Positions 55,602-64,000 of a stretch of 64,000 nucleotides of DNA are shown here, piece by piece. Origin of the DNA: Euleptes europaea (lineage: Eukaryota > Chordata > Lepidosauria > Squamata > Sphaerodactylidae); the NCBI RefSeq assembly GCF_029931775.1, contig NC_079332.1:2554501-2618500 (forward strand), read 5' to 3'. Positions within the stretch are counted from its first letter, which is position 1. Each line of letters begins with the position of its first letter. Under the pieces are notes generated by a model, which searched no databases, was not told the DNA's origin, and worked only from the letters and a program-made list of their open reading frames with translations. The position numbers were made by a program, and so were the translations under genes.

Positions 55602-56825
55602 CTATTCAATTTGAAATCCATTTTTTGGGGGGGTATCTTAATTGCTTTCGAATAATGTTTCTATCCAGACGTGACACCTTTGCATTTAGCTTTTCACCTG
55701 CCAAGTAATCTGAGCCATCAATTTACTTGGGCTTTTCTAAATCTCCCTCCCCAGTTCATCTCTTTGCTGACCGCCCCCCCCCCAGTCAAGTTTTAAATGA
55801 AGCAATTAGACAGTTGACAAAAAATTTGTACTAAAGAAAGAAAAGCCTCTTTGTTTTTGCCCTTTCCTTATGGTGGCTTAAAAAAAGAATACTTAAATAT
55901 GTTCATGCAAGTACGGTACTATTTAATTAGCTCTGCATAATTTTGTAGCTACAAAAAATGTTTATGTTGAAGTGTTTAGGCCTTGGAACAGAGGTGCATT
56001 TGGTTACTGCGTCTGCTCAAAGTACAGCATCAAATGCCTTCTGGCAGAAAATCCTAACCAATAAGGACTGTTACGTGCTCTCTCCGGCAATAACATTGCA
56101 AACTGAACTCAAGTACCAGGTTAATTTGCTTGATTCTGTCTAACTTGGAAGACTTGTGAATCCCTGCTTTTTTAAAAGAGAGATTGGAAACGAGGGGAAT
56201 AGGCAGTTCACTGCTCTCCTGCTTTTATTTTTTTTAAATGAAACCCAAAAGGTTTTGCTCTTTTAAAAAAAAATTGAGAGAAAGTCAAATCAAGCATATT
56301 CTTATCATTTTTTGTTTGTCTGCACATCCAAGCGGATTTGCATTGGAGAAAAGCAGTAGCGGACCTCGAGAGTCTTGCTCAGGTGCAGTTTGAAGGGACA
56401 GAGGTGGCAAACTTGTGCTTAGCTGCCGGCGGGGTGTGGATTCTGTACCCGTGCGATACAAAATGGGGTGGGAAATTCACTGATACTCATCAGTGCTAAA
56501 GGAACGACAGTCTCCACTCTTTGATTCAGTTAGAAGGCTGATTTCCGACATCGTTCAAAATGCTTCTCGCCCAATTAAATGATTTTTTTTGGCCAGTTTT
56601 CTGTGTACAAAATTAGTATTGTACCCTTCCACTCCTCTAACTCTGCAGTCTCGGGACTGCTCCATTTCACAGAAACGACCCCTTTTGCCCTTTTTGTTTC
56701 TTAGTAACTGTGGAATTTCCCATCCATTTCACATTTAAGACTACATTGTACGGATGGAGCAAAAGATTGATTGTCCTTCAATTTCATATGACGACCCATG
56801 TAGCTACCGTAATGCATGAAATTTA

Positions 56826-56831
56826 AATAAA
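56826..56831 (+). terminator. Distal poly(A) signal of GSPT1
   Basis: AATAAA in TTTAAATAAATTTTATTATG, followed by TGTCTG. Confidence 0.5.
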
Positions 56832-57469
56832 TTTTATTATGTCTGCAAATTTCCTGAGCTTTTATTATTTTTTCTGTGAATCTGAACTTATGTCAAAATA
56901 ACCTTTTTTAAAGCAAAGGTAAAGATCTTAGATCTGCCAGTGATTTAAGTTGAACTATGGATTTCATGCTGCTCCAGTTCCTACTTTTTATGATTTTCGG
57001 ACCACGCTTTTTTTTTTACATGACTTAGGCAAGATCCTTCTCTTCCTGACGCAGTAAATGAAAATGCTTGAACTGAGGTGGAACATGCCACAGATGAACC
57101 GGATTGTTCTCTCTTGAGTATAAAAAACAGGATTTATTTATTAAAAAAGCAAAACATCCACTATACACCAGATTATGGCATTCTGTTATCATCGCAGAAC
57201 TCAATTCAGAGGACCATCCCAATGGAATTGAAAATGGGTTTTATTCATACCAGAAGATGTATTGTATGTGGCCGTCGGCCATCGCAAATAGTTAAAACAT
57301 GGTAATACAGCAATATAAATAAAACAAATCAACGATTAAAATAATAACAGATACCAAAATGTACTAACTGTTTTAAACTTAATAACTCTTTCAGAAACCT
57401 TAGATCTTATTTTCTTTGCTGCTAGGGCAAACAAAGAGACCCTATGTGTTACTTAAGCATCTATTCACA

Positions 57470-57830
57470 GTGGGTAGCCGTGTTAGTCTGTCTGCAGTAG
57501 TAGAAAAGAGCAAGAGTCCAGTAGCACCTTAAAGACTAACAAAAATATTTTCTGGCAGGGTATGAGCTTTCGTGAGCCACAGCTCACTTCTTCAGATACA
57601 GCTAGGATGTGAATCCATCTGTCTTTAAGTAGAGGAGAGTGAATTCAGACAAGCATTAGTATGTCAATGTTAACAGTATGTCAATGTGAATAGCAGGCGT
57701 GATGGGATTAGGTGTGGCATGCAGAAGAGTCTGTGATGCCCAGGGGAGAGATGGGTGCGGAGAAATCAGCCTTGGTAATGAGCCATGAATGCAAGGTCTT
57801 TATTCTGCCCAGGTAAATGCATTGTCTTTA
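57470..57830 (-). mobile_element. Penelope-like terminal-repeat fossil, minus orientation
   Basis: On the minus strand it contains CTGAAGAAGTGAGCTGTGGC then TCACGAAAGCTCAT (57568-57595 holds the core), TTTGTTAGTCTTTAAGGTGC and ACAGACTAACACGGCTACCC. It shares family sequence with 46797-47265. It is broken and non-coding. Confidence 0.5.
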
Positions 57831-57979
57831 GTTTGAATATCAACTGTAATTTAGCACTTGCCGGGTGCTAAGAAAGGGGTCCGTGGGTGCCCGTGAACTA
57901 GAGACACGAGTGAATTAACAAGTCCTCACTAATCAGCCTTTCACATCACTTTTGGTCCCCTCAAGCCCTGTGTTCCAGC

Positions 57980-58180
57980 TAGGGTTGCTAGGTCCCTCTT
58001 TGGGAGGTTTTTGGGGTGGAGGCTGAGGGAGGGCGGGGTTTGGGGAGGGGAGGGACTTCAATGCCATAGAGCCCAATTACCAAAGCGACCCTTTTCTCCA
58101 GGGGAGCTGATCTCTATCAGCTGGAGATCAGCTGTAATAGCAGGAGATCTCCAGCTAGCACCTGGAGGTTGGCAACCCTA
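57980..58180. mobile_element. ~201-bp hAT-type TIR element with perfect 8-bp TSD
   Basis: TAGGGTTGCTAGGTCCC to CTGGAGGTTGGCAACCCTA, flanked by GTTCCAGC at 57972-57979 and 58181-58188. The 8-bp TSD places this family in the hAT group. It lies about 400 bases upstream of the RSL1D1 start. Confidence 0.9.
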
Positions 58181-58239
58181 GTTCCAGCCCACCTGCTCTT
58201 CATTTCAGCTCCATGCAAAACAGGGGCAAGGGCACCGCT

Positions 58240-58585
58240 CCAACTGATAGGCAGCGTCGTGGAGCTTAGACAAAAAAAACGACTGACTTGCTGATGCTAA
58301 AATTGTCCTGGAAGAGAGATGCCTGGACTCTGCCCCGCCAGGCAAGCAAATCTGTCCCAACAGCCCCGCTTTGCCCATCTACTGCCGGCAGAGGGCGCTG
58401 TGGCGCTCGCCGCTGCCTGAGCGTCGATCGCCGCTGTAGTGAGGCGAGAGCGCGCATGCCCAGTGAGCGAGGAGCGCTGACGCCGTGGAAGGGGTGGGGG
58501 CGGAGAGTGGAGGTCGCTTCGTGGCGACGTCATCGAAGGGCGACGCGCTCAAGCCTGGGGACCACGTGGAAAGAGGAAGGGAAGC
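58240..58585 (+). promoter_or_regulatory. RSL1D1 CpG-rich promoter
   Basis: GC-rich sequence with CGCGCATGCCCAGTG and a CACGTG E-box at 58563-58568, 17 bases before the ATG. The E-box fits MYC-type control of ribosome-biogenesis genes, but binding is inference. Confidence 0.5.
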
Positions 58586-61500
58586 ATGGCCGCTCCTGCT
58601 AAAACGCTGCCGCTTGACGCGGGGCAGGTAAAGGGGGGTGATTTCAATGGGGATGGGGGAGGTATTCGTTTTAAAAGTGCCATGAATTCCATTCATCTTG
58701 CAAATATTGTGTATTTTTTGTTTAAAAAATTGTGCGTGTTAAATGCTTCCGACTCATGGCGATCCTACGAACCCACCTCCTTCATAGGGTCAGCGTGGTG
58801 TAGTGGTTAAGAGCGGTGGTTTGGAGCGGTGGGCTCTGATCTGGAGAACCAGGATTGATTCCCCACTCCTCCACAAGAAGCCAGCTGGGTGACCCTGGGC
58901 TCGTCACAGCTCTCTCAGCCCCACCTACCTCACAGGGTGTCTGTTGTGGGGAAGGGAAGGTGATTGTAAGCCGGGTTGAGTCTCCCTTAAGTGGTAGAGA
59001 AAGGCAACATATAAAAACCAACTCCTCTTCTTCAAAATGTCCTGTCGCTAACAGCCATGCTCAGCTCTTGCAGACTGAGGGCCGTGGCTTCCCTAATGGG
59101 AGTCGATCCATCTCTTGTTGGGTCTTCCTCTTTTCCTGCTGCCTTCTACTTTGCTTAGCGTTATTGTCTTTTCCAGTGACTTGTCTTCTCATAATGTACA
59201 ATAGCCCCGGTTTGGTCATTTTAACTTCTAGGGAGAAGTTCGGGCTTGATTTGATCTAGAACCCACTGATTTGTCTTTTTGGCTGTCCACGGTATCCGTA
59301 ACCCTCTCCCCCAACACCACATTTCAAATGAATCTACTTTCTTCTTGTCAGCTTTCTGCATTGTCCAACATTCACACCCATTCATAGCAATGGGGAATAC
59401 TATGGCATGAATTATCTTGATCTTGGTCGCCAGCAACACATCCTGACACTTAAGAATCTTTCCTAGCTCCCTCATGGCTACCCTTTCCAGTCTCGATATA
59501 TGGAAAATTGAAGTTCATAGCCAATCAGTTAAGCTAATTAGGTAGGTTTGAAAACATTGCTGTCTATCTAAGATCCCTGTGGTGCTGAATGGTGAGCTGC
59601 AGTCTTGAAGTTGAAGCACGACCTGCGTTTGATCCCGACAGAAGTCGGTTTCAGGTAGCCAGCTTATGGTTGACTCCCATCCTTCCGAGGTTGGTGAAAT
59701 GAGAACCCAGCTTGCTGGGGTTAAAATGTAGACAACTGGGGAAGGCAGTGGCAAACCACCCCGTAAACATAGTCTGCCTGGTGAACGTCACGATGTGACG
59801 TCACCCCGTGGGTCAGTAATGACCTGGTGCTTGCACAGGGGGAGTATCTTGGCCTTTACCTATCCAATCAGTCAAGCTAATTGGGTAGGTTTGAAAAAAT
59901 TACTGCCAACCTAACTTAGCTTCCAGAGTTATTGTGAACCGAAAATGTCTTAATGAGATTTGTGGAGAGCATAAATGTGGCCTTAATATTTTATTGTATC
60001 GTTGCTCTTTCAGATTAAAAAGGCGGCTCACGCCCTGCTTGCTTACAACAAGTCCAGGCAGAAAACAGCTGAGAAACTGCTGCTGAATGAAGACCTGAAT
60101 GTCTTTCTGATGGTCACAGTATGGAAAATCCCACCACGTGAACAAGTAGTCAAAATGTAAGGAGGTGTGTGGGAGGGAGTGTATTTTGATGGCAGAGCAT
60201 CTGCTCGGCACGCAGAAGGCCCAGGGTTCAATGCCAGGCATTTCCAGCTCAAGAGTCTATATTGGGGTAGACAACCTCCAGCAAATGTGCCAGATGTTGT
60301 GCCCTAGACTGGGGCCAGGGGTGCTGGAAAACGCCATCAGGGTGGCTTATGCCTGTCATGACCCCCCAGATACCAGTCACCAACCAAGTCCAAGGCAAAT
60401 CCCTCAGATGCTGGCATTGCCGCTAGTGCTTGGCACGTTTGGAGTGTCTCTGGCCAAGTACCAGTCTCACACACAGCCCTTTTGTTTGCCAGCACACTCA
60501 GCATCTTCACACTGTCCAAAACTGTTGCCTTTCCCTGCTCCTATATATAATTAAAAATCTTCTCTGCCTCTCTGTTTTATAGAACACTCCCTCACGGTAT
60601 TCTGCCCGCAACTTCTGAGGTCTGCCTGTTTACCAAGGATGAGCCGGGCTTAACGGCTGAACAGACAGAGAACTTGTACAGGAAACTCTTGAGCCAGAAT
60701 GGGGTCACAAACATCACTGAGGTATCAAGGACACTCGACTTCCTCTTTTTTTTTGTGTTCTGAATTTTCTGGGAAGGAGGGAAGACCACAGGACATGAAG
60801 CCCATAATGGAGAAGTCTAGGAAAAGTTGTTTTTTTAAAAAATGTGGTGTGTGTGTTTTGCCGTCAAATCACAGCTGACTTACGACAACCCCGTAGGGTT
60901 TTTAAGGCAAGAGACGTTCAGAAGTGGTTCGCCGTTGCCTGCCTCCACATCATGCCCCTGGTATTTCTTGGAGGTCTCTCATCCAAATACTTGCCAGGGT
61001 CGAGGCTGAGGGTGTGTGACTGGTCCAAGGTCACCCAGCAAGTTTCCAGGGCAGAGGGGGGATTTGAACCCAGGTTTTCCAGATCCTGTGGGCTGCCATT
61101 TTCTAACCATCACTGCTAGCTTTTTTGCAGGGCAGGAAAGGAAAAATCTGTTCGATCTTTCTTGCCTCGTAAATGCTCTGAGGTCATTTGCTGGTCCAGT
61201 TTCTCTCTCTCTCTCAATGAACTTTGGGCCGATTTGTATGAATTTATCTGTGTGGGAAAATAGTGCCTGCTTAAAGCAAGCGTGGGAGTTGAAAGGAAAA
61301 AAGCAAACCGTGCCGACGTGTCCACCCCAGGGCTCTCACCATGCTGGACTCTTATGTCTGATCCCAGAGGTTCTGGCGTCAGCATTACAGGTACAAAGTT
61401 ATTGGTTGACTAGAGTGGTTTATTTTTAGCTCTCATTGAGTGTGTTTGATTTTTCTCTCCTTTACCCACCCCCCAGACTTGTTTGATTAATTGCGAGGGC

Positions 61501-63121
61501 CAGCACTGTCGTAGCCAACGCTCTGTTTTCTGTTTTCGAAGGTCATTTCTTACAAGACCCTGAAGAAAGAATACAAGTCGTTCGAAGCCAAGCGTCGCCT
61601 CGTGAATCGATTTTCCCTCTTTCTGTCCGATGACCGCATTAGAAGGCTTTTGCCGTCTCATATAGGGAAGCACTTCTATAGGAGTAAAAAGTAAGTGTGT
61701 TCGCTTTTGTGTGCTCTGCCGTCGCTGCGGTAATAACTGAACTGCCTTAACTGGAACCTTGTGTTTTTAAAACGGCAGGGCTCCCCTCTCCGTGAACTTG
61801 AAAGCGAAGAATCTGGCCAAGGAAATCAACAGGCATATCCAAGGAACCACGCTTCCAGTCACCAACAAGGGTTGCTGCTAGTGAGTATTAAGGTGTTTTT
61901 TTTCCTTTATCCCTAATACAGTAGCAAAGATGTGGGCTAAAGCGTGGATGTAGTTCTGGGTCCTTGCCACTGTGCACATGTGAACCAGCTTTCAGTGGTG
62001 ACAGAGGGGGATGAACCCAGTGCTTAAGCAGGGGTCCCCAACCTTTTTGAGCCTGTGGGCACATTTGGAGCCAGGAAAGTTGTTGGCTGCTGCCATGGTG
62101 CCCACAGGCATTGGGGATCCCTGCCCTAGTGGATCCAGTACGACGAAGTACGATGAAGTCCTGAAGCCCTTGAATGTTGCCTTGTTTTTCAGTACAGCCC
62201 GCGTTGGACATACCGGGATGACCGCAGAGGAGATAGCGGCGAACGTTGTCGCCTTTGGGAGAGTGCTTTCCGCTAAAGCTCCGAAGGTGACGCCGCCTGA
62301 GCAGATGGTGGGGTGGGTTGTGCCACGGCTCCTTTTCACAGGTGTCCTTGTGAGTGAGTCGTGCGTCCGAGAGTGCTCACCTGGGGGATGGTCAGCCTAA
62401 CTTCAGTTATCTCCCTCTATTCCGGTAGATCTCTCAGAGCATTAAAATTCTTCACCTCAAGACTGACAAATCTGTGGCTCTTCCCATTTTTAACTGGAGT
62501 TGTCCAGGTTCCCAGGACGTTGAGAAGCAGACTGGTGGTAAAGAGCGGAAGGTACGAGCCGGCCCTGAGTTGGTTAATGGGGCACTTTTTGCATGGCAGT
62601 CCTGGTGACTGAGTTCTTAGCTCTTCTTTTTTTATGTTTAATCTTCAGAGTTTTCAGATACGTGTTTCAGTCACCCCATGGGTCAGTAATGACCTGGTGC
62701 TTGCACAAGGGGTAACCTTTACCCCTGATAGACTTAATGAAACACCGGTAGCCATCTGGAATATATTTTCCTGTGAATACTTTTTCAAAATGGATTTATT
62801 GTGAGCCACCTTAAACTGGAGATTTGGAAGGGCGTGAATATTTAAGAAGGGAATCTGCAACTTCTCAACCCACTTTTTAATCTGGTTTTTAAGAAAAATA
62901 AGGAGAAGAAAAAGAATCAGAAGAAGAAGAAAAGTAAAGGGCCGACTCCAGGTAAAGCCGGAAAGCCGGTGGAAGGAAGTGACGTCCCTACCCCTGGAAG
63001 TCTGAAGAGGGAGGAAGAGGAGACAGAGATGTCAGATGTTGTGGGGCCGGAGCCAGAAGACGGTGAAGGAATTCCACTGCTGGTCCCGATTGAAATGCCA
63101 GCCGGTGTGCCAAAAGATAAG
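58586..63121 (+). CDS. RSL1D1: RSL1D1, ribosomal L1 domain-containing protein 1 (partial)
   Basis: Coding exons 58586-58627, 60014-60156, 60583-60721, 61542-61690, 61779-61880, 62193-62286, 62429-62551 and 62894-63121 join in frame to 340 residues; human has about 490, so later exons lie beyond the window. The protein follows RSL1D1: [76 protein letters not shown] and [11 protein letters not shown]. The ribosomal-L1-like domain spans about residues 15-255. Exon 8 starts the Lys-rich tail ([13 protein letters not shown]) and then an acidic stretch. The family acts in the nucleolus in ribosome biogenesis and growth or senescence control. The N terminus ([14 protein letters not shown]) is shorter than in human. 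Same strand as GSPT1. Confidence 0.94.
58725..59490 (-). mobile_element. RTE/BovB- or L2-like LINE 3' end, split by a SINE
   Basis: The minus strand at 59221-59475 encodes [19 protein letters not shown] and [19 protein letters not shown], the C-terminal end of a reverse-transcriptase ORF of the BovB/RTE type. The 3' UTR reaches GTTAAATGCTTCCGACTCAT at about 58735. A MIR-like SINE interrupts it at 58793-59034. Confidence 0.7.
58793..59034 (+). repeat. MIR-like CORE-SINE inside the LINE
   Basis: From CAGCGTGGTGTAGTGGTTAA to AACCAACTCCTCTTCTTC, with an internal deletion between the head and the CORE. Confidence 0.85.
59572..59863 (+). repeat. Sauria-type SINE, plus orientation
   Basis: From CCCTGTGGTGCTGAATGG through CCCGACAGAAGTCGGTTTCA and GGCAAACCACCCCGTAAAC to a GCCTTTACCT tail. 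Confidence 0.8.
60180..60255 (+). repeat. tRNA-derived SINE head fragment
   Basis: GGCAGAGCATCTGCTCGGCA then AGGGTTCAATGCCAGGCATT, right after exon 2 of RSL1D1. Confidence 0.6.
60848..61105 (-). repeat. 5S-derived SINE joined to a CORE-like segment
   Basis: TTTGCCGTCAAATCACAGCT and CCCTGGTATTTCTTGGAGGT then TCATCCAAATACTTGCC are the LINE-like tail and 5S complement. GGTCCAAGGTCACCCAGCAA and GGATTTGAACCCAGG are CORE-like and B-box-like complements. It is a composite or nested SINE. Confidence 0.65.
62031..62125. mobile_element. Short hAT-type MITE
   Basis: CAGGGGTCCCCAACCTTTTT to GGCATTGGGGATCCCTG, with hAT-type inverted ends. No clear TSD. It ends about 70 bases before exon 6. Confidence 0.6.
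62668..62728 (+). repeat. Sauria-type SINE tail fragment
   Basis: TCACCCCATGGGTCAGTAAT then GGTGCTTGCACAAGGGG and CCTTTACC. Confidence 0.65.
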
Positions 63122-63349
63122 GTGAGTTCTGCTAAACCTGCTTTAACCTGGCTCAGGATTTTCTTTGAGAACTTGAACGACGATGCTTAACAGCCTGGCT
63201 ACACCAGTTACTTGCTGGAACAGCATTGCCTGAAATCTCTGTGTGATTTTTGATATTAACCCCTTCCCAGTTCTTCTGCCCGTTCTCAGTAGACTCCGCT
63301 CTGTTGCTTGGAGAGTTGATTAGGCATAGCCAGGCTATGAAGCGGTGGG

Positions 63350-63642
63350 AGAGCCTGCGTGGTGTAGTGGTTAAGAGCAGTGGTTTGGAACGGTGGACTC
63401 TGATCTGGAGAGCCGGGTTTGATTCCCCACTCCTCCACATGAGCGGCAGAGGCTAACCTGGTGCACTGGGTTGGTTTCACCGCTTCTCCACATGAAGCCA
63501 GCTGGGTGACCTTGGGCTAGTCACAGCTCTCTCAGACCCACCTACCTCACAGGGTGTCTTGTGGGGAAGGGAAGGTGATTGTAAGCTAGTTTGATTCTTC
63601 CTCAAGTGGTAGAGAAAGTTGGCATATAAAAACCAACTCTTC
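63350..63642 (+). repeat. MIR-like CORE-SINE, near full length
   Basis: From GAGCCTGCGTGGTGTAGTGG to AAAACCAACTCTTCTGG in the RSL1D1 intron after exon 8. Confidence 0.85.
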
Positions 63643-64000
63643 TGGGAATTCAGGTGTATCGGCTAGTCTGTCATTGAGGTGGGTTGAAAGTTGGCAGTGG
63701 TGGTGAGAGTTGCTTCCTTTTCAGAGAACTGAAAACTGAGCATCTTGGTTGGTTTAAAGTTTTCTTTGTGGGGTTCTCCCTCCACCCCGGCTTTGAGAAA
63801 GGAGTTTATCTGTGAATGGCGGTGAAAATAGGAAGGTGAGTTTAGCATTTGTGTAGTAGCGAGAGCCTAAAAGAGAGTCTTTGTGCCCTTTGGAAGAGTG
63901 ACTCCTGGTTGGCGAACAGGGGAGCCTTTTTGGCATAATGGCCTCCGGTAGGAATATATTGTACGCTGTTAGGGGGTGCTTGTTTTCTTTGTTTAGAGTG
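63643..64000 (+). other. RSL1D1 intron sequence to the window edge
   Basis: No exon with homology to the RSL1D1 C-terminal region is visible before 64000; the gene continues outside the window. Confidence 0.4.

Larger units (their letters stand above)
55173..56850 (+). other. GSPT1: GSPT1 3' UTR (probable)
   Basis: Repeat-free AT-rich sequence after the TGA. AATAAA signals at 55596-55601 and 56826-56831 give likely short and long transcript ends. Confidence 0.6.

Overview
The window is vertebrate nuclear DNA, most likely from a squamate reptile and plausibly a gecko. The host genes have many short exons with GT-AG introns. The introns and spacers hold tRNA-derived SINEs, MIR-like CORE-SINEs, Sauria-type SINEs, 5S-derived SINEs, CR1 3' ends and small hAT-type elements, a mixture I associate with squamates. 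The species call is inference from repeat content and from protein similarity recalled from memory.

Four host genes are supported. (1) BMERB1 (C16orf45): first coding exon only, minus strand, 1481-1586; the rest lies beyond the left edge. (2) PDXDC1: plus strand, 23 coding exons from 9055 to 31529, joining in frame into a 774-residue protein. (3) GSPT1 (eRF3a): plus strand, 15 coding exons from 35963 to 55172, 628 residues. (4) RSL1D1: plus strand, eight coding exons from 58586 to 63121 (340 residues so far), running off the right edge. Each 5' end lies in GC-rich, CpG-rich sequence.

Layout: 1-1480 is BMERB1 intron 1. 1587-9054 is the divergent spacer between BMERB1 and PDXDC1; it holds a possible LTR with a hAT-type element inside it, CR1 pieces, a 1-kb minisatellite of 31-bp units and a directly duplicated 288-bp promoter block. 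9076-31290 is PDXDC1 exons and repeat-filled introns. 31530-35962 is the PDXDC1 3' UTR and spacer. 36282-43457 is GSPT1 intron 1, beginning with a 2.5-kb tandem array that carries five copies of a palindromic element. 55173-58585 is the GSPT1 3' UTR and the RSL1D1 promoter. 58586-64000 is RSL1D1.

The genes do not form a pathway. GSPT1 acts in translation termination and RSL1D1 in nucleolar ribosome biogenesis; they lie head-to-tail on one strand, as I recall for human. PDXDC1 is related to PLP-dependent decarboxylases but lacks the expected PLP lysine. I found no new multi-gene system. The most interesting signals are two PDXDC1 exons whose acceptor pyrimidine tracts come from SINE tails, the duplicated promoter block, the GSPT1 intron-1 array with repeated CACGTG sites and perfect palindromes, and fossil retroelements with a hammerhead-ribozyme-like core.
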